NCBI GenBank assembly: GCA_037179385.1
Contig: CM074195.1
Location: 32,320,222-32,384,221 of the forward strand
DNA length: 64,000 nt
Reading direction: 5' to 3'
Source of the DNA: Holothuria scabra
Taxonomy: Eukaryota; Echinodermata; Holothuroidea; Aspidochirotida; Holothuriidae
Position numbers and translations under genes: made by a program. Below, in pieces: positions 11,006-23,294 of this stretch. Positions within the stretch are counted from its first letter, which is position 1. Every line of letters starts with the position of its first letter. Below the pieces are notes generated by a model. It was not told the origin of the DNA, did no database searches, and saw only the letters and a list, made by a program, of their open reading frames with translations.

Positions 11006-12503
11006 CCTATCTCATTGGTCCCACCTCATGTAGTTTGATTCATTAGTCTTCCCTTTCTTTATTCTTTCTTAATCCTCCTGTTTGGGTTTAGGGGTAACGG
11101 TTAATGGTAATTGTTATCAGATGACTCCCAGCGGCAAGTGAAGGGGAAGGGGATGGTCCTTCAGCCGTAGATCTGCTTAATTTTATTGTTTACATACAAA
11201 TCTAAACCCTCATATGCAGACAACTGAGGGAAGAAAGGTATATTTCAGTGTGCAATCATCCATGATACAGTGAAGCAGAGAAAATAAAAGATTAAAGCTG
11301 ATGGACCCCAGTTATGTCCCACTAAATCAGACCATCACTTAACTAATTTCAGATTCGTCTACAGATAAACCTGGGACCAATGAGATGTGCACCAACCAAT
11401 GGGGCACAACAGACATTTTCAGCAAAATGGTAGAATGAACTGTATGAAATGACTGGATACTATCCTTCTTATGATAACTTTGCAAAGTTGAATAATACAT
11501 AGTTGCTCCAACTCTCTGGTTCCACTAACACCTTCACCATGTAGAGAATGTCCACAAAAGATTTCACAAAAAATAGGACAACACAAAATATTTCTTGAAA
11601 AAGAACTTCAGACTCAAAACTCTTTCTCTGGAAGTGGAAATTTACATCAAATTACCTATTCAATAGGGTTGTCTTTGCACAGACATAAGAAAAATCAAAT
11701 ATACACAAGAGAGATTGCGTGTGGTGGCAGGGCAGCTGTTGCTATTACGAGAGCAAGAAGCTACCTTTCAATCACCATTCACCTTGTTGATTCTACAGAT
11801 TAGAATTCTATTAATATGAAGACTCCCCAAACAGTGGTACTATGGCTTAAAATCTTTGTCATCCCTCACTCTATTGAGATGATCCATCGGATGTTGACTT
11901 GCAGCATCCTTGAAGTTCGGGGAGGACCTTCTGTGAGAGGGTAGGAAGAATAGGATGGCCTACTGTGTCTGGATTTAGATATAATACCCCACCCAGGAGG
12001 GACTTGAGCCACTTAATCCTTGACCTACTTACAATGCAAGGCCCATGACGCAATTGTTGGATTTGTGGGCGGACAGAGCCAACTTCTACAACTAATATTT
12101 GGATGTTGCTTCCGACCTTAGCAATCTCTGGTATAAATACAAGTTCAGGCAGTCACAGTGGTAGTAGTATTTAGCTTGGTTGTTCCAATGACCAAGCAGA
12201 ATTTTGTACTAGTACATGCTGTGAAATGTTTCACAGAAGCATACACAGCTACACAGTTACACAATGTCCCTGCAGTGTAATCCATGCTCATGCCAACCCC
12301 ATAGCCAGGCAAGACACTGAATGAGGGCAAAACATTTTCTGGGGGTGGGGGAAGATATAAAAATCAATTGCAACTCGAGATTTTCTGGGGAACAAAAAAA
12401 CCATTGGAAGATAGCATGCAAATGATGGGGGCAGTACAAACACATTGCTACTGGTCAACTTTCTTTTGCCTTCAAAAAAAAAAAAAGAAAAGAATCCTAT
12501 TTC
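11006..12503. other. No gene recognised; one long open frame on minus strand
   Basis: A minus-strand frame runs open for about 93 codons across 11871-12149. Splice-like sites lie inside it (acceptor TTTATACCAG near 12115, donor GTAAGTAGG near 12024). I recognise no domain in its translation, and frames of this length occur by chance elsewhere in the window. Otherwise only an A-rich tract near 12472-12491 stands out. Confidence 0.35.
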
Positions 12504-12771
12504 TTAAAGGGCAAGCCAGTCAAGCTAGACTTATTTGAGAACATCAGCTAAACTACACAATTTTTTTCCTATTTCTCTCGCAATTTATCTTTTATGATAT
12601 TTAAGGATAGGCCTATAGGCCATTTTTTTTTTCAGGTCCATCAAGAAGTGACTCAAGACTCTTTAATTTCACAATTGAGTGAGGAAAATATTGTCACATG
12701 ATTATCAAGAGCCAACTATGTAATAAGATACACTATTAATCGAATTTGGGATAACTGCATTTCCCCTTTAA
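12504..12771 (+). mobile_element. Family B MITE, diverged
   Basis: TTAAAGGGCAAGCCAGTCA begins the copy and CATTTCCCCTTTAA ends it, with TTAA at both edges. The interior keeps ATTGTCACATGATTATCAAG and GCCAACTATG in place of the usual AGCCAATCATG. Divergence suggests an older insertion than the copies at 13569 or 53621. Confidence 0.75.
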
Positions 12772-13568
12772 CCAAAGAATGACAGCAATTTTTTTACAAA
12801 ACCCATTATATAAATTGGAATCACAAGTGTATGTACTAATCATGGAGCTGTTATGGGTACATTAGGACAAGACCTTATGGATCATCCCACCCCCAACCCC
12901 CAACCCCTGGGCACCCACCCAGATAGCCACACCACTGTTTCATGTTCCTATGTGTGTATACAGCTGCTAAAAACTTTAACATTCCAAAAGTTATCTTCAC
13001 AGCCTCTTGAGTGTTGGAGAGTCCGATTTTTTTTTCCTGGGGACATATTTAACACTGCATCTATTACCCACACCTGCTGACAGTGACAAGGGCTCCATCC
13101 TTTGACAAATTATTACACATGTCCAATCACACAACAAATTTATCACTCCCTCCAGACGGCATACCATAGCTCCACAGGACTGGAGTACAACTCCATAACA
13201 CAATCGAACTTTTTGTCCACCCAAAGGTGCTAGGAATAGAAAGTTATTCTCTCTGCCAGCTTGTTAAAATAAATTCTCAAGTGGTATAATGACTTGCAAG
13301 GCATATTTTTGGAATTTTTGATAATAATTGCACAAAGTGGTTACTAAAGACTGTTTTTTCAATGTCACTGTATCTTGGAAACCATTATTCAAAGTGGTAA
13401 ATTTTTGCAAACTATAGGACAAGAATTGACTCAATCGAGAGCCTGAGATGTTCTCGTCTCCCAGTTATTCCAATAAGAAAGAAAAAGCTGTGAATGTGAC
13501 TCAGGTAGAAACTTTGAAAGGCTTTGTCTTGAAAGCAGAAGGATACAAAACCTGAATGGCTTTCAGTC

Positions 13569-13835
13569 TTAAAGGTCATGAGACATCCCCCCAAACTTAT
13601 TTTGAAGCAACACCTTTATCTCACAATTTTCCTCTTATTTCCCTTCAAAGTATCCTTTATCATATTTTATTACTTCAATTTTGCATACTCAATGTAAAAC
13701 AAGCAATCCAATAATTTCACATGATTTTCTCATTTAAAGAGAAAATGTTTTTTCACATGACTCTCAACAGCCAATCATGAAACAGGATACTCTGCTACAC
13801 TTCTTCAGGTTGGGGTGACTGCCCTTGCCCTTTAA
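13569..13835 (+). mobile_element. Family B MITE
   Basis: TTAA is present at 13569-13572 and 13832-13835. The left end has CCCCCCAAACTTATTTTGAAG, one step of the C-run lengthening seen in other copies. CACATGACTCTCAACAGCC followed by AATCATGAAACAGGA is well conserved, as is the right end GGTTGGGGTGACTGCCCTTG. Confidence 0.85.
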
Positions 13836-14894
13836 ATGGGACACGACCCTTTTAAGACGGATGTGTGTAAAGATGTTTTGAAATTATTCAAAGTTTGCCA
13901 TTCTATCCCTTACTTCCCTTACTTGACATGGATCTGAATTTCCCTGAAATTTTTTTCTGTCAATATCTTTCCAATTCCATACAATAAACAATAAATCATC
14001 TATTTTTGAAAAATTCCTGTTTTCAATCATTTGGGGTTTGGATTTTTCTCCAAACATAACAACATCAAAAAAATGAAAATAATCAAACCGAAAGGAAGCA
14101 TACATGTTCCTGGGTATTCCCTTTCCTATTTGGGTTACCTCCTGTTAAGGAACCACATTGATATCAGGTACAATTAGAGCGAATTTTCCCAATAACATGA
14201 CAATCGAACCATGACTGAACGGAGCCATAACTCTGGTTTCTTTCAGAAGTGAGGGGGACAGAAGGAAAGCCCTGAGGGGGAATGGGCCACCTGCAATTCC
14301 TTGTTAAGCACATGACTGAGGGCTGTGTAGGGCACACAGTCAAGTCAGATCAAATTTGTCACAGCTGTCTAACAAAACTGATACTTTGCAGACCAACTGT
14401 GTGTCCAATCAAAGCTCTTCTTTTGCTTATATTTGCAAATGCTACCAAATCCATCCTGTTTATTGACTTAACTTCCCAAAATGAAATGACCCTGCAATAA
14501 TGCACATTTGAAAATTAGCAGAGGATAAAAACACACAATTTTGTGCCAAGATGTGTTTGCTAGGTTCTTTAAAGCTTTTATTATGCCTCCTTTTACAGTG
14601 GAAACGTAAAGGTGGAATAATTTTCCAGAAGATTAATGAAAAACAAAGCACTTTTCGTTAAATTATCCACAAAATACCTCTCATACTATTATTGTAGGCT
14701 ACATCCACGATTTAACTTTCAATGCCTGTGATTTGTCCAATTTGCTCTCAAATTTTGAAAATGATGGGTTAAAGGGAAATTTTGTGCTTAAAATACCCCC
14801 ACATAGCATTAAAAGTAAATAGCTCTCATCATTTTCAAATCATTCAGTCTCAACAATAAACCCCAGCAATAGCTCCACCTCCTAAAAATATTAT

Positions 14895-15125
14895 GCACAA
14901 GAAGAGTTTATGGAAGTTGCATCTTTTGAAATGTCAAAAGTTTGGGTGAACAAATTATACTTGAGCAAGAAACAACTAAATTTCTATCTGAGGGAAACTT
15001 ATTTCTTGAAAAGAAGGCTACCATATTGCCTTACTTATAACTATTTATCCCTCTTTGCCAATAATTTTGGTTTTAAATGGATGAAATTTACTTGTAGAAC
15101 AAATGCAATACTTCCCTCTAAAAGG
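14895..15125 (+). repeat. Dispersed repeat, copy 1 (pair with 20795)
   Basis: It shares a diverged but collinear series of blocks with 20795-21045: TATGGAAGTTGCATC near the start, a run of similar AT-rich sequence, then TTGGTTTTAAATG followed by GAAATTT or GAAGTTT. Both copies lie on the plus strand about 5.9 kb apart. The ends are not defined, and the origin (old transposon or segmental duplication) is unknown. Confidence 0.55.
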
Positions 15126-15334
15126 TTCTCAAAAGCTGCATTTTTTTTGGAGGGGGGGGGGAGGGGGAAGGGGGTGAACTATAGAGTTGAAATTTTCTCT
15201 TCTTTTTTAACTAATGAGATTCTGTTTAGATGATTTTATGTTTTGATGTTAATTAACTTTTCATAACTTGCTGTACACAACTAGCATCAGTTGAGGATTT
15301 TGCCTCAAATAATTTATCGCATTTAATACGATAA

Positions 15335-15584
15335 CAGGCTTCGATAAATTCATTTTTTATTACTTGTCCATGGGCTAGAGATTCCAAAAGTCTACTTGTC
15401 CGCATGAATATGCGTACAAGTCCATATGAGTCCATATCTAATTATCTGTTACTAGCCATTGAATTCCTATGTGAAGAAGACTTCTGTGCTGCTTGCCCAG
15501 CGGGCTACAATATTGAACGGTTCACTTGTCTGAGTCATTTTCTACTTGTCCCATACTGTCGGGCAGGGGATTTGTAGAAGCCTG
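15335..15584. mobile_element. 250-bp TIR element with iterated ACTTGTCC motif
   Basis: The element begins CAGGCTTC and ends GAAGCCTG, and is bracketed by the exact 7-bp repeat ACGATAA (15328-15334 and 15585-15591). ACTTGTCC and close variants (ACAAGTCC, ACTTGTCT) occur several times near both ends. The duplication makes a transposition origin firm. The superfamily cannot be read from these data. Confidence 0.88.
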
Positions 15585-15959
15585 ACGATAATCTTTCAAG
15601 CTGAAACCTTAAATTGCTGAACATGCAGAGGCAAAGATTAACCAATGTGCAACCAAGCTATTGTAGCCAATATGATACCAAAATGTGAGAAAAATTGGCA
15701 GGCATCAAAATCTTAGATCACAAGTTCTGATTTTCAAGTCCCTGGACTCAGATGAGGTGGCTGTTATCATCTCCTATCAGGGGTGATTCATGGGAACACT
15801 GACAGCGAGTCTGGGTTAGCTGCAATGGAGCAAACATTGCACTGACTGCTGAAAAAATTTTATGTACAGTGGGTTCTTTGTGTAGGTCATTGTGTAAGAG
15901 AGGAATGGGTAGTAGCAACCCTTGCTGCAAGCATTGTCTGTTGTGAGGACACTAAGCAC

Positions 15960-16156
15960 TGGGCCTGAAGTTTTAGGTTTTCCATGTGTGTTACAAATCG
16001 CTGACTCGCTGGTAAGTAAGGAGTGTGGTATGCAGGGTTTTATGAATTTGAGCTCACATCTTCATCTAGGTGTCCAAAAAATAACACTCATTACAGTCAG
16101 TGATTGAGGAAAGTAATGGTGTGTGATTGCTCTCACACATCTAAAAAATCAAGGGT
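15960..16156 (+). mobile_element. Family C MITE
   Basis: GGGCCTGAAGTTTTAGGTTT opens the copy, followed by TCCATGTGTGTTACAAATCG and AAGGAGTGTGGTATG. The far end is CTCACACATCTAAAAAATCA. It has the same orientation as the 4065 copy. The termini are approximate to a few bases. Confidence 0.75.
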
Positions 16157-17477
16157 TTTTTTTAATCATTAAATATTCTAGTCAAGTTCAATGTTCACCA
16201 AAAAGACCATCCAGAAGATAAATATTTTTGTTAGGAAAGTACAAACAAACATTCAGCTTAAGTCTAGCCTTCCCCACAGGTAGGTTTAATTCACCTGGAT
16301 TGATTTAACTTTCGACACTTTTATTACACAGGGCACCATAATTACATGAGCAGGAATGTAAATCACAATGACTTTTTTTACTAGGTCAATGGATTCAACA
16401 CATGTGGTATTGTAAATGCACTGTAACATTTTGGACGCTGACTTCTAATGCATTTTTTTCTTTTACATCTTTTAAAATTACATTTACGCAATTTTGCTGG
16501 GAAACAACTTGGTAATGTAATGGTAAGATGATCAGTTTGTCTGACTTCTTTCATTATTTATTTAGCAGGTGTGCAACTGTGCATTTCTACTAGCCTCTTT
16601 TCCAACTTCAATTGCAAACTCGACATAGATAGTCCAGCCCTTAATTTTCTCATTTCAGAACTTCTCTCAACCAACAAACTTTTTCCCCTTGCACCCAAGG
16701 GAAAAATTATATCTACATTTGAAAGAAATACAAATAAGCTGATTGCCAAGAGAAACTATGAAATATACCAAAGGCACTGAGAAGGCAATTGGAAAGCCAT
16801 GATGTTGGAATTCAGAGCCTGTATATGACAGTTTCTACATCTTACACTAGGCCAGATTCAGGCGTCGCATGAGTGTAAGGGAATCCCCCTCCCTTGATAT
16901 TGCTCAGCCAATATATTTTTTGCAATGGCATTCACTCATTCCTTCCCTAGAATGGTAATTACTGGCACCCATCTTTCTTCCACATTCCTATGATCCCCTC
17001 CTCCAGGTTTTCTCTTAGACAGTGGTACTTTTGAGCATGTCTTCCATTCCCTGGTTCGTATGGCACGAAATATTTTGAATTTTTCTTTTCTATTTTCACA
17101 GATAATTTATTATTTTTAGGCAAAGCATCACAATTTGTTGACTACTATCATACAGCTTAGACCACAGAGAGGGGCTGTTTCCAGCATTTTAAGGAAGGGG
17201 GAGACGGAGGTTGGTGAAGCCAAATATTTTCTGGTACACTTATACCAGACAATGGTGGCCCTCCACTTAAATACAATTGTAGCTTTTCTGTCATCAGGGA
17301 ATAGCCTATCTTATCTGGCCATACTACATATGAAAGATTGGAGCTAAAGTATCATTCTCTGATAGGATAGCATTCCACTGTAACTAATATTCCTGTCTAT
17401 GCCTTCATCACCAAACTGTAACATGCATGACCTCAACCAACCCAGTAGCCCAGAAACCTACCCGGTCTCATCCTTAC

Positions 17478-17621
17478 CATGACCAAGCACAGCTTGTCCA
17501 TCACTGTTACCTATCTGAAGGGATCTATTGTTTCTATGACCTTGATTGATACCAATCCAACAGAGAGACAGCATGTCTGTTGAAATTTCAACTTTTTGTT
17601 GATAGAAGATCTCTTCACAGC
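17478..17621 (-). other. Possible internal exon, unproven
   Basis: On the minus strand an acceptor GATTGTTTGCAG precedes 144 bp open in one frame, followed by the donor GTAAGGATG. The open frame starts and ends in phase 1, the same phase and strand as the EGF exon, so in principle it could belong to the same transcript. The translation (CEEIFYQQKVEISTDM, later LQIGNSDGQAVLGH) matches no family I recognise. A second frame is open for most of the length. Decoy exons of this quality are common in long introns. Confidence 0.25.
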
Positions 17622-18478
17622 CTGCAAACAATCAACTTTGACAGCAAAGATATCCACCTTACACACTTCTATCACCAAACAGCTTCTCAGGACTGTCAAT
17701 ATTACACCCAAAAAGTGTCAAAATTGCCTCTATTTTTAAAATTCTGTACACTGTTATTTTTTTTCAACAGCATGGGCCTTACAAACAGGCTTCTGCACAT
17801 GTAAACATATCTTCAAAACAATAGCAAAGCAGGCCTAAAAGATATAGCAGCTCTCTCTAGGCTACAGCAATTGCACAGAGGGACGAATTGAGCTTAGGCC
17901 TTTGGTGAATAAAAAGTACATTTTTCCTAGATTACAAAAAAAGAAATAAAAAAAGAAAATCCCCAGATCTGGCATCTTTACATTTAGAATACTTAAAATG
18001 AGAAGATATTGTAGGCTAACCAACTAGCTGGGTTACCTTTGTTACAAGTTTTTTGTCACACATATTTCATTTGTCAGTTTCATTAAAATGGGAAGATTTA
18101 TTTTAAAGACTGACCACAGGTACTCTGTAATCTTAATTTTGGAAACAAAAAGAAACACAAATGGGTGTGGTGTCTCCTGAAGTTTTAAGCATCCTCATTA
18201 CATTTGCTCTGATTTTAATCACCTAGCTCCCATATATATTATTTAGTCAATTCCTAGCTCCAGATTGCAAGTTAACTGACTATTGTTTGCTCATACCAAA
18301 AACTATAACTGTGCAAAATAATTGGTCACAAGTTTTCCCTTTCTGGTAAGAATTAGTATTAGGGTCCTACAATAGAACTTCCACAAAGTTCTAATCACTG
18401 CCATAGCCATAGCCAGAAATTCAGTTTTGGGATAACCAACCACAGTGCTTGATCATTGGAGAGAAGGAGCCTAAAGGG

Positions 18479-18548
18479 AGGTCTGAAGGGTGATTCTCAT
18501 CCTTTCCCATCAGGTCTGAGGTCTGAGGGGTCATTCCCATCCCTCTGT
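18479..18548 (+). repeat. Imperfect tandem duplication
   Basis: AGGTCTGAAGGGTGATTCTC at 18479 is repeated as AGGTCTGAGGGGTCATTCCC about 40 bp later, each followed by a CATCC-rich segment. It is a small local duplication without other features. Confidence 0.7.
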
Positions 18549-18895
18549 AGAAGTTTTCAATTTCATGCACCCTAAGATACAATCTGGGGTAACATTTAGC
18601 ATCACTTGAAGTCAATTTCTTGGTTCCACCACGTTTTTCTTTTCACAATTTCATGGTAAGGGGATATGCCCCCATTCTCCCTATTAACCACAATACCATT
18701 GTTTACAATTTTACTTTCACTTGTTCCAAACAATTCTTTTCCACCGAGTGCCCAAACCCCTATTCACCCTTCCTTCCATTCATTGTCCATACCACTTCTC
18801 ACCATTCCTTCAGCTAATAATTACTAACATTTGCACAGACAGTATGAAGGTTTGAGGTACTTTCCCAATCTCCTTTCCTTTGAAAGCTTACCCAC

Positions 18896-19151
18896 TTAAA
18901 GACCCAGTTCTCACCCCACACAGTATCTTTATCCTGATCCAGACACAATCTCAGTTTATTGCTTCTGGGTGAGTATAGAAAAACTCAATTTATACAATCA
19001 AAACATTCTCAGTTCCATTCATGCTGTGTAATATAAGCTTTGGTACTCTGCATTGTTTGAATAAGCTGCTAATCAAAGAGCTGAGCCAATTGAAAATTTC
19101 AGTACCCAGGTACCAAAATTGTAGTTTGGGGTGAGAGGTTTAGCCCTTTAA
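18896..19151 (+). mobile_element. Family A MITE with internal deletion
   Basis: The edges are TTAA at 18896-18899 and 19148-19151. The copy lacks about 45 bp after CAGTATC (most of the CTTACTGAAGCCCCTCCCAC block) but is otherwise close to the family consensus, including GTAGTTTGGGGTGAGAGG at the right end. A family B copy begins about 30 bp further on. Confidence 0.85.
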
Positions 19152-19182
19152 AGCATGCAAGTACTACCTGAGCTAAAACTTC

Positions 19183-19455
19183 AGTCAAGAGCAGCTCCCC
19201 CCCCCCCCCCCAACTTATTTTGAAGCAACAGCTAAATCTTACAATTTTATTCTTCTCTCTTCTCAAAGTGTCTTTCATCATATTTGTGGACTTCAGTACT
19301 GCACAAGTTCAAAGTAAACCAAGAACTTATAGTAAATGTCACATTTCAGGATAAAGTGTACAGTATACTGTCACATGACTCTCAACGGCCAATCATGAGC
19401 AAGACAGTCTACTATACACTACTTCAAGTTGGGTGACTGCATTTCCTCCTTTGAA
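19183..19455 (+). mobile_element. Family B MITE with 15-base C run
   Basis: The left end is AGTCAAGAGCAGCT, then 15 C, then AACTTATTTTGAAGCAACAG. The right end is CTACTTCAAGTTGGGTGACT. Terminal TTAA sites are mutated. The C run sits exactly where other copies have CCCC, as in the copy at 6420. Confidence 0.8.
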
Positions 19456-19954
19456 ACTTGGGCCAGTCAAAAAGAACAATGATTGGGAGAGACTTAGAGA
19501 ACAACCATGACTTATTACATTGTTGGTGACTGAAGGACTTGTTTAAACCCCTTTTTAGCAAACCACAACCCAAATAAATCCTCCTTAAATTGTTTTTCAT
19601 TCCCTATTTAAGAGGAAATGCATATTTTTCTTGCCTGTCAAAATAAATTAAAAGCTAACTACATATATACTGCAGAGCCTTAAGATAATAAGAAATGGTG
19701 ATGTTTTAATGCCATGGAAACCCTACAACCATTTGTTTGACTCAGATCTGCTAGTAGTAATTTCCTATGGTTCATTGGGTCTAAACTTCAGTAATATGAT
19801 GGGGTGCTTAGCTTCCTAGTGTCTATTGGAGCTTGTAGGCTACTTATCAGTGACCCTTTACACCAGCAGGTGTTCAATGTGATAAAACAGGCATACATGG
19901 TGTATGTAGATGTCACAGATAATATTTACTTTCATCTAAAAAGTCCAAAATTTT

Positions 19955-20261
19955 TTAAGGCCCAATTCTCTTACCTCAAACAGTACCAATTCTCCTAACC
20001 TTCTTACTGAAGCCCCTCCCACAATTATCTGAAATTTATGCTCATCTAGACACCATCTCAGTCTATTGCTTCAGGGTGAGTATAAAAAAGGTCAATGTGC
20101 ATAATAAAAACACTCTCAGTACTGTTCGTGCTATGTAATATAAGCTTCGGGTAGTCTGCATTGTTTGAGTTAGCCATCAATCAAGGAGCTGGACCAATTG
20201 AGAATTTCTGTTAGCCCAATGTAAGAAATGTAAGTTTTGGGTGAGAGGATTGGCCCTTTAA
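19955..20261 (+). mobile_element. Family A MITE
   Basis: Full length, with TTAAGGCCCAATTCTCTTAC at the left and GGGTGAGAGGATTGGCCC then TTTAA at the right. Blocks CCTCCCACAATTATCTGAAA and CTATGTAATATAAGCTTCGG are slightly diverged. TTAA flanks both sides. Confidence 0.88.
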
Positions 20262-22982
20262 GTATTTCTGTTTCAAGTCTCAGCTAGGGCATTAAGAAGT
20301 TACTAGAAAAACAGTTCAAATTATGTGGAATAATATTAGCCTCCTTTTTAGGGTCTAAAAGAGAAAGGAAAAGAGTCCTAAAAGATGTTCCTTTTCCTAA
20401 AACAAATACAAACTTTGAGGGAGATTTAAGTGGCTGCAATACACCCCCTAGCCAAAAGTCAAAGTTACTTTGTACCCATTTTTATGTAATTAATTGACCA
20501 CGCTTACAGCATTTCCAAATGGAATTAGAGATTTAATCTGCTCTTCAGTGACAGGAAGAAATTGGCCACGAGAAGGAAGTGTTTATTATCATAAGTAAAG
20601 TGATGACATTGGATTTCATGTTCTTTCATTTCTATCTTGTTAAGAGGATATTTTGTAACAAAGAGGCTTAGATTTAAAACAAAACTTTTCAAGAGAAATA
20701 TTCTGTTTAGATTGTATCAACATGATACACAAAGAGATTAGCTTCAGTTCAGCCCCATAAAGTCTGGTGATAACTTCATCTCCTCAAGACATCGTGCTTT
20801 AGAAGAGCTATGGAAGTTGCATCATTTAAAGTTATAAATTATTTTGCAGACAGATTTTTCGTAAGGAACAATAAGTGAATTTCCATCAGAGAGAAATATT
20901 AGTCCTTGTAAAATTACCATACCACGTTATGTTTAATAATCTATCCTTCTGCATCTATAAATAGGAAAATAATATAAATATTGGTTTTAAATGTGTGAAG
21001 TTTTTCATGAAAACAAACACAACATTTTCCTTTAAGTATGATGGCTTGCCTCAAGGATTTTCATAATGCCCCAAAATAAATTAGTTCTTCCAGCCACACA
21101 CCCAGTATGTAGTTGCAAGCATATACCAAACAACAAACTCAGTGGCAAAAGGTCACTCCCTAATTGGTAGTAAGGGAGGGGAGGGCATTGAAGAGGTGGG
21201 TATGTAGAGGGAATGTGCAGTGATGCGGAACACTTATCTTTTGGGATGATTTAATGGGCAGGGCTGATCATCTCTCCCTTTTGAGAGCTTTTTACTTAAT
21301 TTAGGGTCTAAGATAATGAATGATATGTATACTATGCCTTATTACTCTACAGATATTCCATTTCTGTCTTTTCACAGAAAAAAGTCTATTGATCGTTTGT
21401 TTCTTGTAAAGGAGCAACGAAAAGATATGTACTCATAGTTAAAGAACAACTTGTCAGCGAGACATTCTTGACTCCAAACACATAATCGTGAGTCACTACC
21501 AGTAAATCATTTACGATGTGACAATACCACATTTCTTTTATAGTTAAATGAATTTTGAGTCTGACCACAAATTGATACTTTGTTTTCAAGAGAAAGCAAA
21601 CATGCAATATGAAAGTACGAATGTCTTAAAAGCTTGCAATTTTTTTGGCCTTTCGTTAAGGATTATTTTATCTATGTAAGGCTTGACTTTTAAGAAGCCT
21701 GACAGGGGCAGATAACAATCTGGCAAGATCCAGATTTCACGGGTATTCAGTCACCAGCTATGTACACCAAACATTTGTATGGAAGCATTAACACAGGGGC
21801 TCTAGAAGGGCTTATAAATTAATACCTCCGCCTTACTCCCACATTTGATCTCAACGATACCTCACAGATCACATCCACTTGTCAATAACAGGAAATTGTT
21901 CAGTGCTACGAGTCTCCCGTGACAAGCTCTGGAACCCAAAAGACAGGGATTGCGGGACTACACCAAATTCTTCCTCTTTAAAACAGAAAAAACATCCGAA
22001 TGATCAGAGTTTTTTATCAAGTGGAAGCTAAGGATATCCACATGGAAGTATTTTAAAAGCAGTTTTAGATGGCTCCCTAGGTCAACTGCGATGTAGTATA
22101 CTTTAACTTAACGGTTTTGGACTGAAAAATCAAACTGTGTTTAGTTTAATACTAACATAGGAAGGAGCAATCAAATCGTGACAGCTTCAACAATGATCTT
22201 AACAAAGCATTCAAATTGTTCTTTGTTAAATTATACAATAAAATTAATAATCTGATTAATAGCCCTATTCTTCTTTTCATTTATTTATTGCAAAAGTATA
22301 GAGTACTCCTGTCTACCCAGGCCATGTTTAACCTGACTCTTTGTCATATTTAATAGAAAACTTATGTCTCTTGTTGGAAAACTGTAAGTCAGACAGTGTT
22401 GGCCTTCCAATTTACAGGACCAACCTCTGTCCCCCTATATTCTAAATCTATGGTAGCATATGAAAAATATTACTGAACCCATCATGCAATTATCTTGATA
22501 ACACCATTGTTTCCAATTGATATCATTTAGTCTACCATTAATTTGAAAGGCTGTCAAATTTTTGCTCCAGGTTTAAATAGTCCTACATTTGTTTTCTACT
22601 TTACAATTTCAATTTGTTTTAGTTTTTTTGGGGGGGGTTTTTTTTTTTGCTTTTTGAGGGGAAGGGGTTACGTTTAGGGGGTTATTTTTGAGAGAAGAGC
22701 GAACCTAAGTTTTGATGGGATATGGGCTCCATCAGTGGAATGGGATCACCATTTACATATTCCCACTCTTGGTTTTCTACAGTGTCGCTGGGACTTCCAC
22801 GGGCAGACAGAACAGATTTGTGCACGACAGGACTAATGTCCCCCATATATCGATCAAGTCCCTCCTATGCCAATGCCAACATGCACCAGAAATATCTAGG
22901 GGTTATTCCAGTTTGTTGAGGATATTTCAATTCCTGTGCCAGTTTTAAGACCACGAATTTTGCAAATCTACAATGTTTAACC
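20262..22982. other. No gene recognised
   Basis: Apart from the dispersed repeat at 20795-21045, I see only a T/G-rich low-complexity patch at 22615-22690. No exon or RNA gene could be supported. Confidence 0.45.
20795..21045 (+). repeat. Dispersed repeat, copy 2 (pair with 14895)
   Basis: Collinear with 14895-15125: GAAGAGCTATGGAAGTTGCA at the start and TATTGGTTTTAAATGTGTGA near the end. The level of divergence suggests an old event. Confidence 0.55.
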
Positions 22983-23294
22983 TTAAAGGTATATTTTCAT
23001 CATCCCAAACAGTTCTAATTCTCCCAACCTACTTACTTCTAGCCCCTCCCGCATTTAGCTAAAACTCATCTTTTTCCAGACACAATCCTAGTTTATTGCT
23101 TCATGGCTTGTCCCAGTGGCCATACAAGTCCATAGGCCTAATGTGTAATCAAGACACTCTCAGTGTCCATGCTGTGTAATTTAGCTATGATGCATTGTTT
23201 GAATGTGATGCCAATCAAAGAGCTGTACCAATTGAGAGTTTTGATGTATGTATACTGAAACTGTAGTTTGGGGTGACGAATGACTGCCTTTTAA
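22983..23294 (+). mobile_element. Family A' MITE (subfamily)
   Basis: Subfamily A' starts TTAAAGGTATATTTTCATCA and ends GGGTGACGAATGACTGCC, then TTTTAA. It has TTATTGCTTCATGGCTTGTC in place of the usual TTGCTTCAGGGTGAGTATAG. Copies at 38010 and 57249 are very similar. Its final TTAA (23291-23294) is also the first four bases of the next element. Confidence 0.88.

Larger units (their letters stand above)
16157..18895. other. No supported gene; one possible exon
   Basis: The stretch holds no recognised mobile element. A possible minus-strand exon at 17478-17621 and a short imperfect tandem duplication at 18479-18548 are listed separately. Confidence 0.4.
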
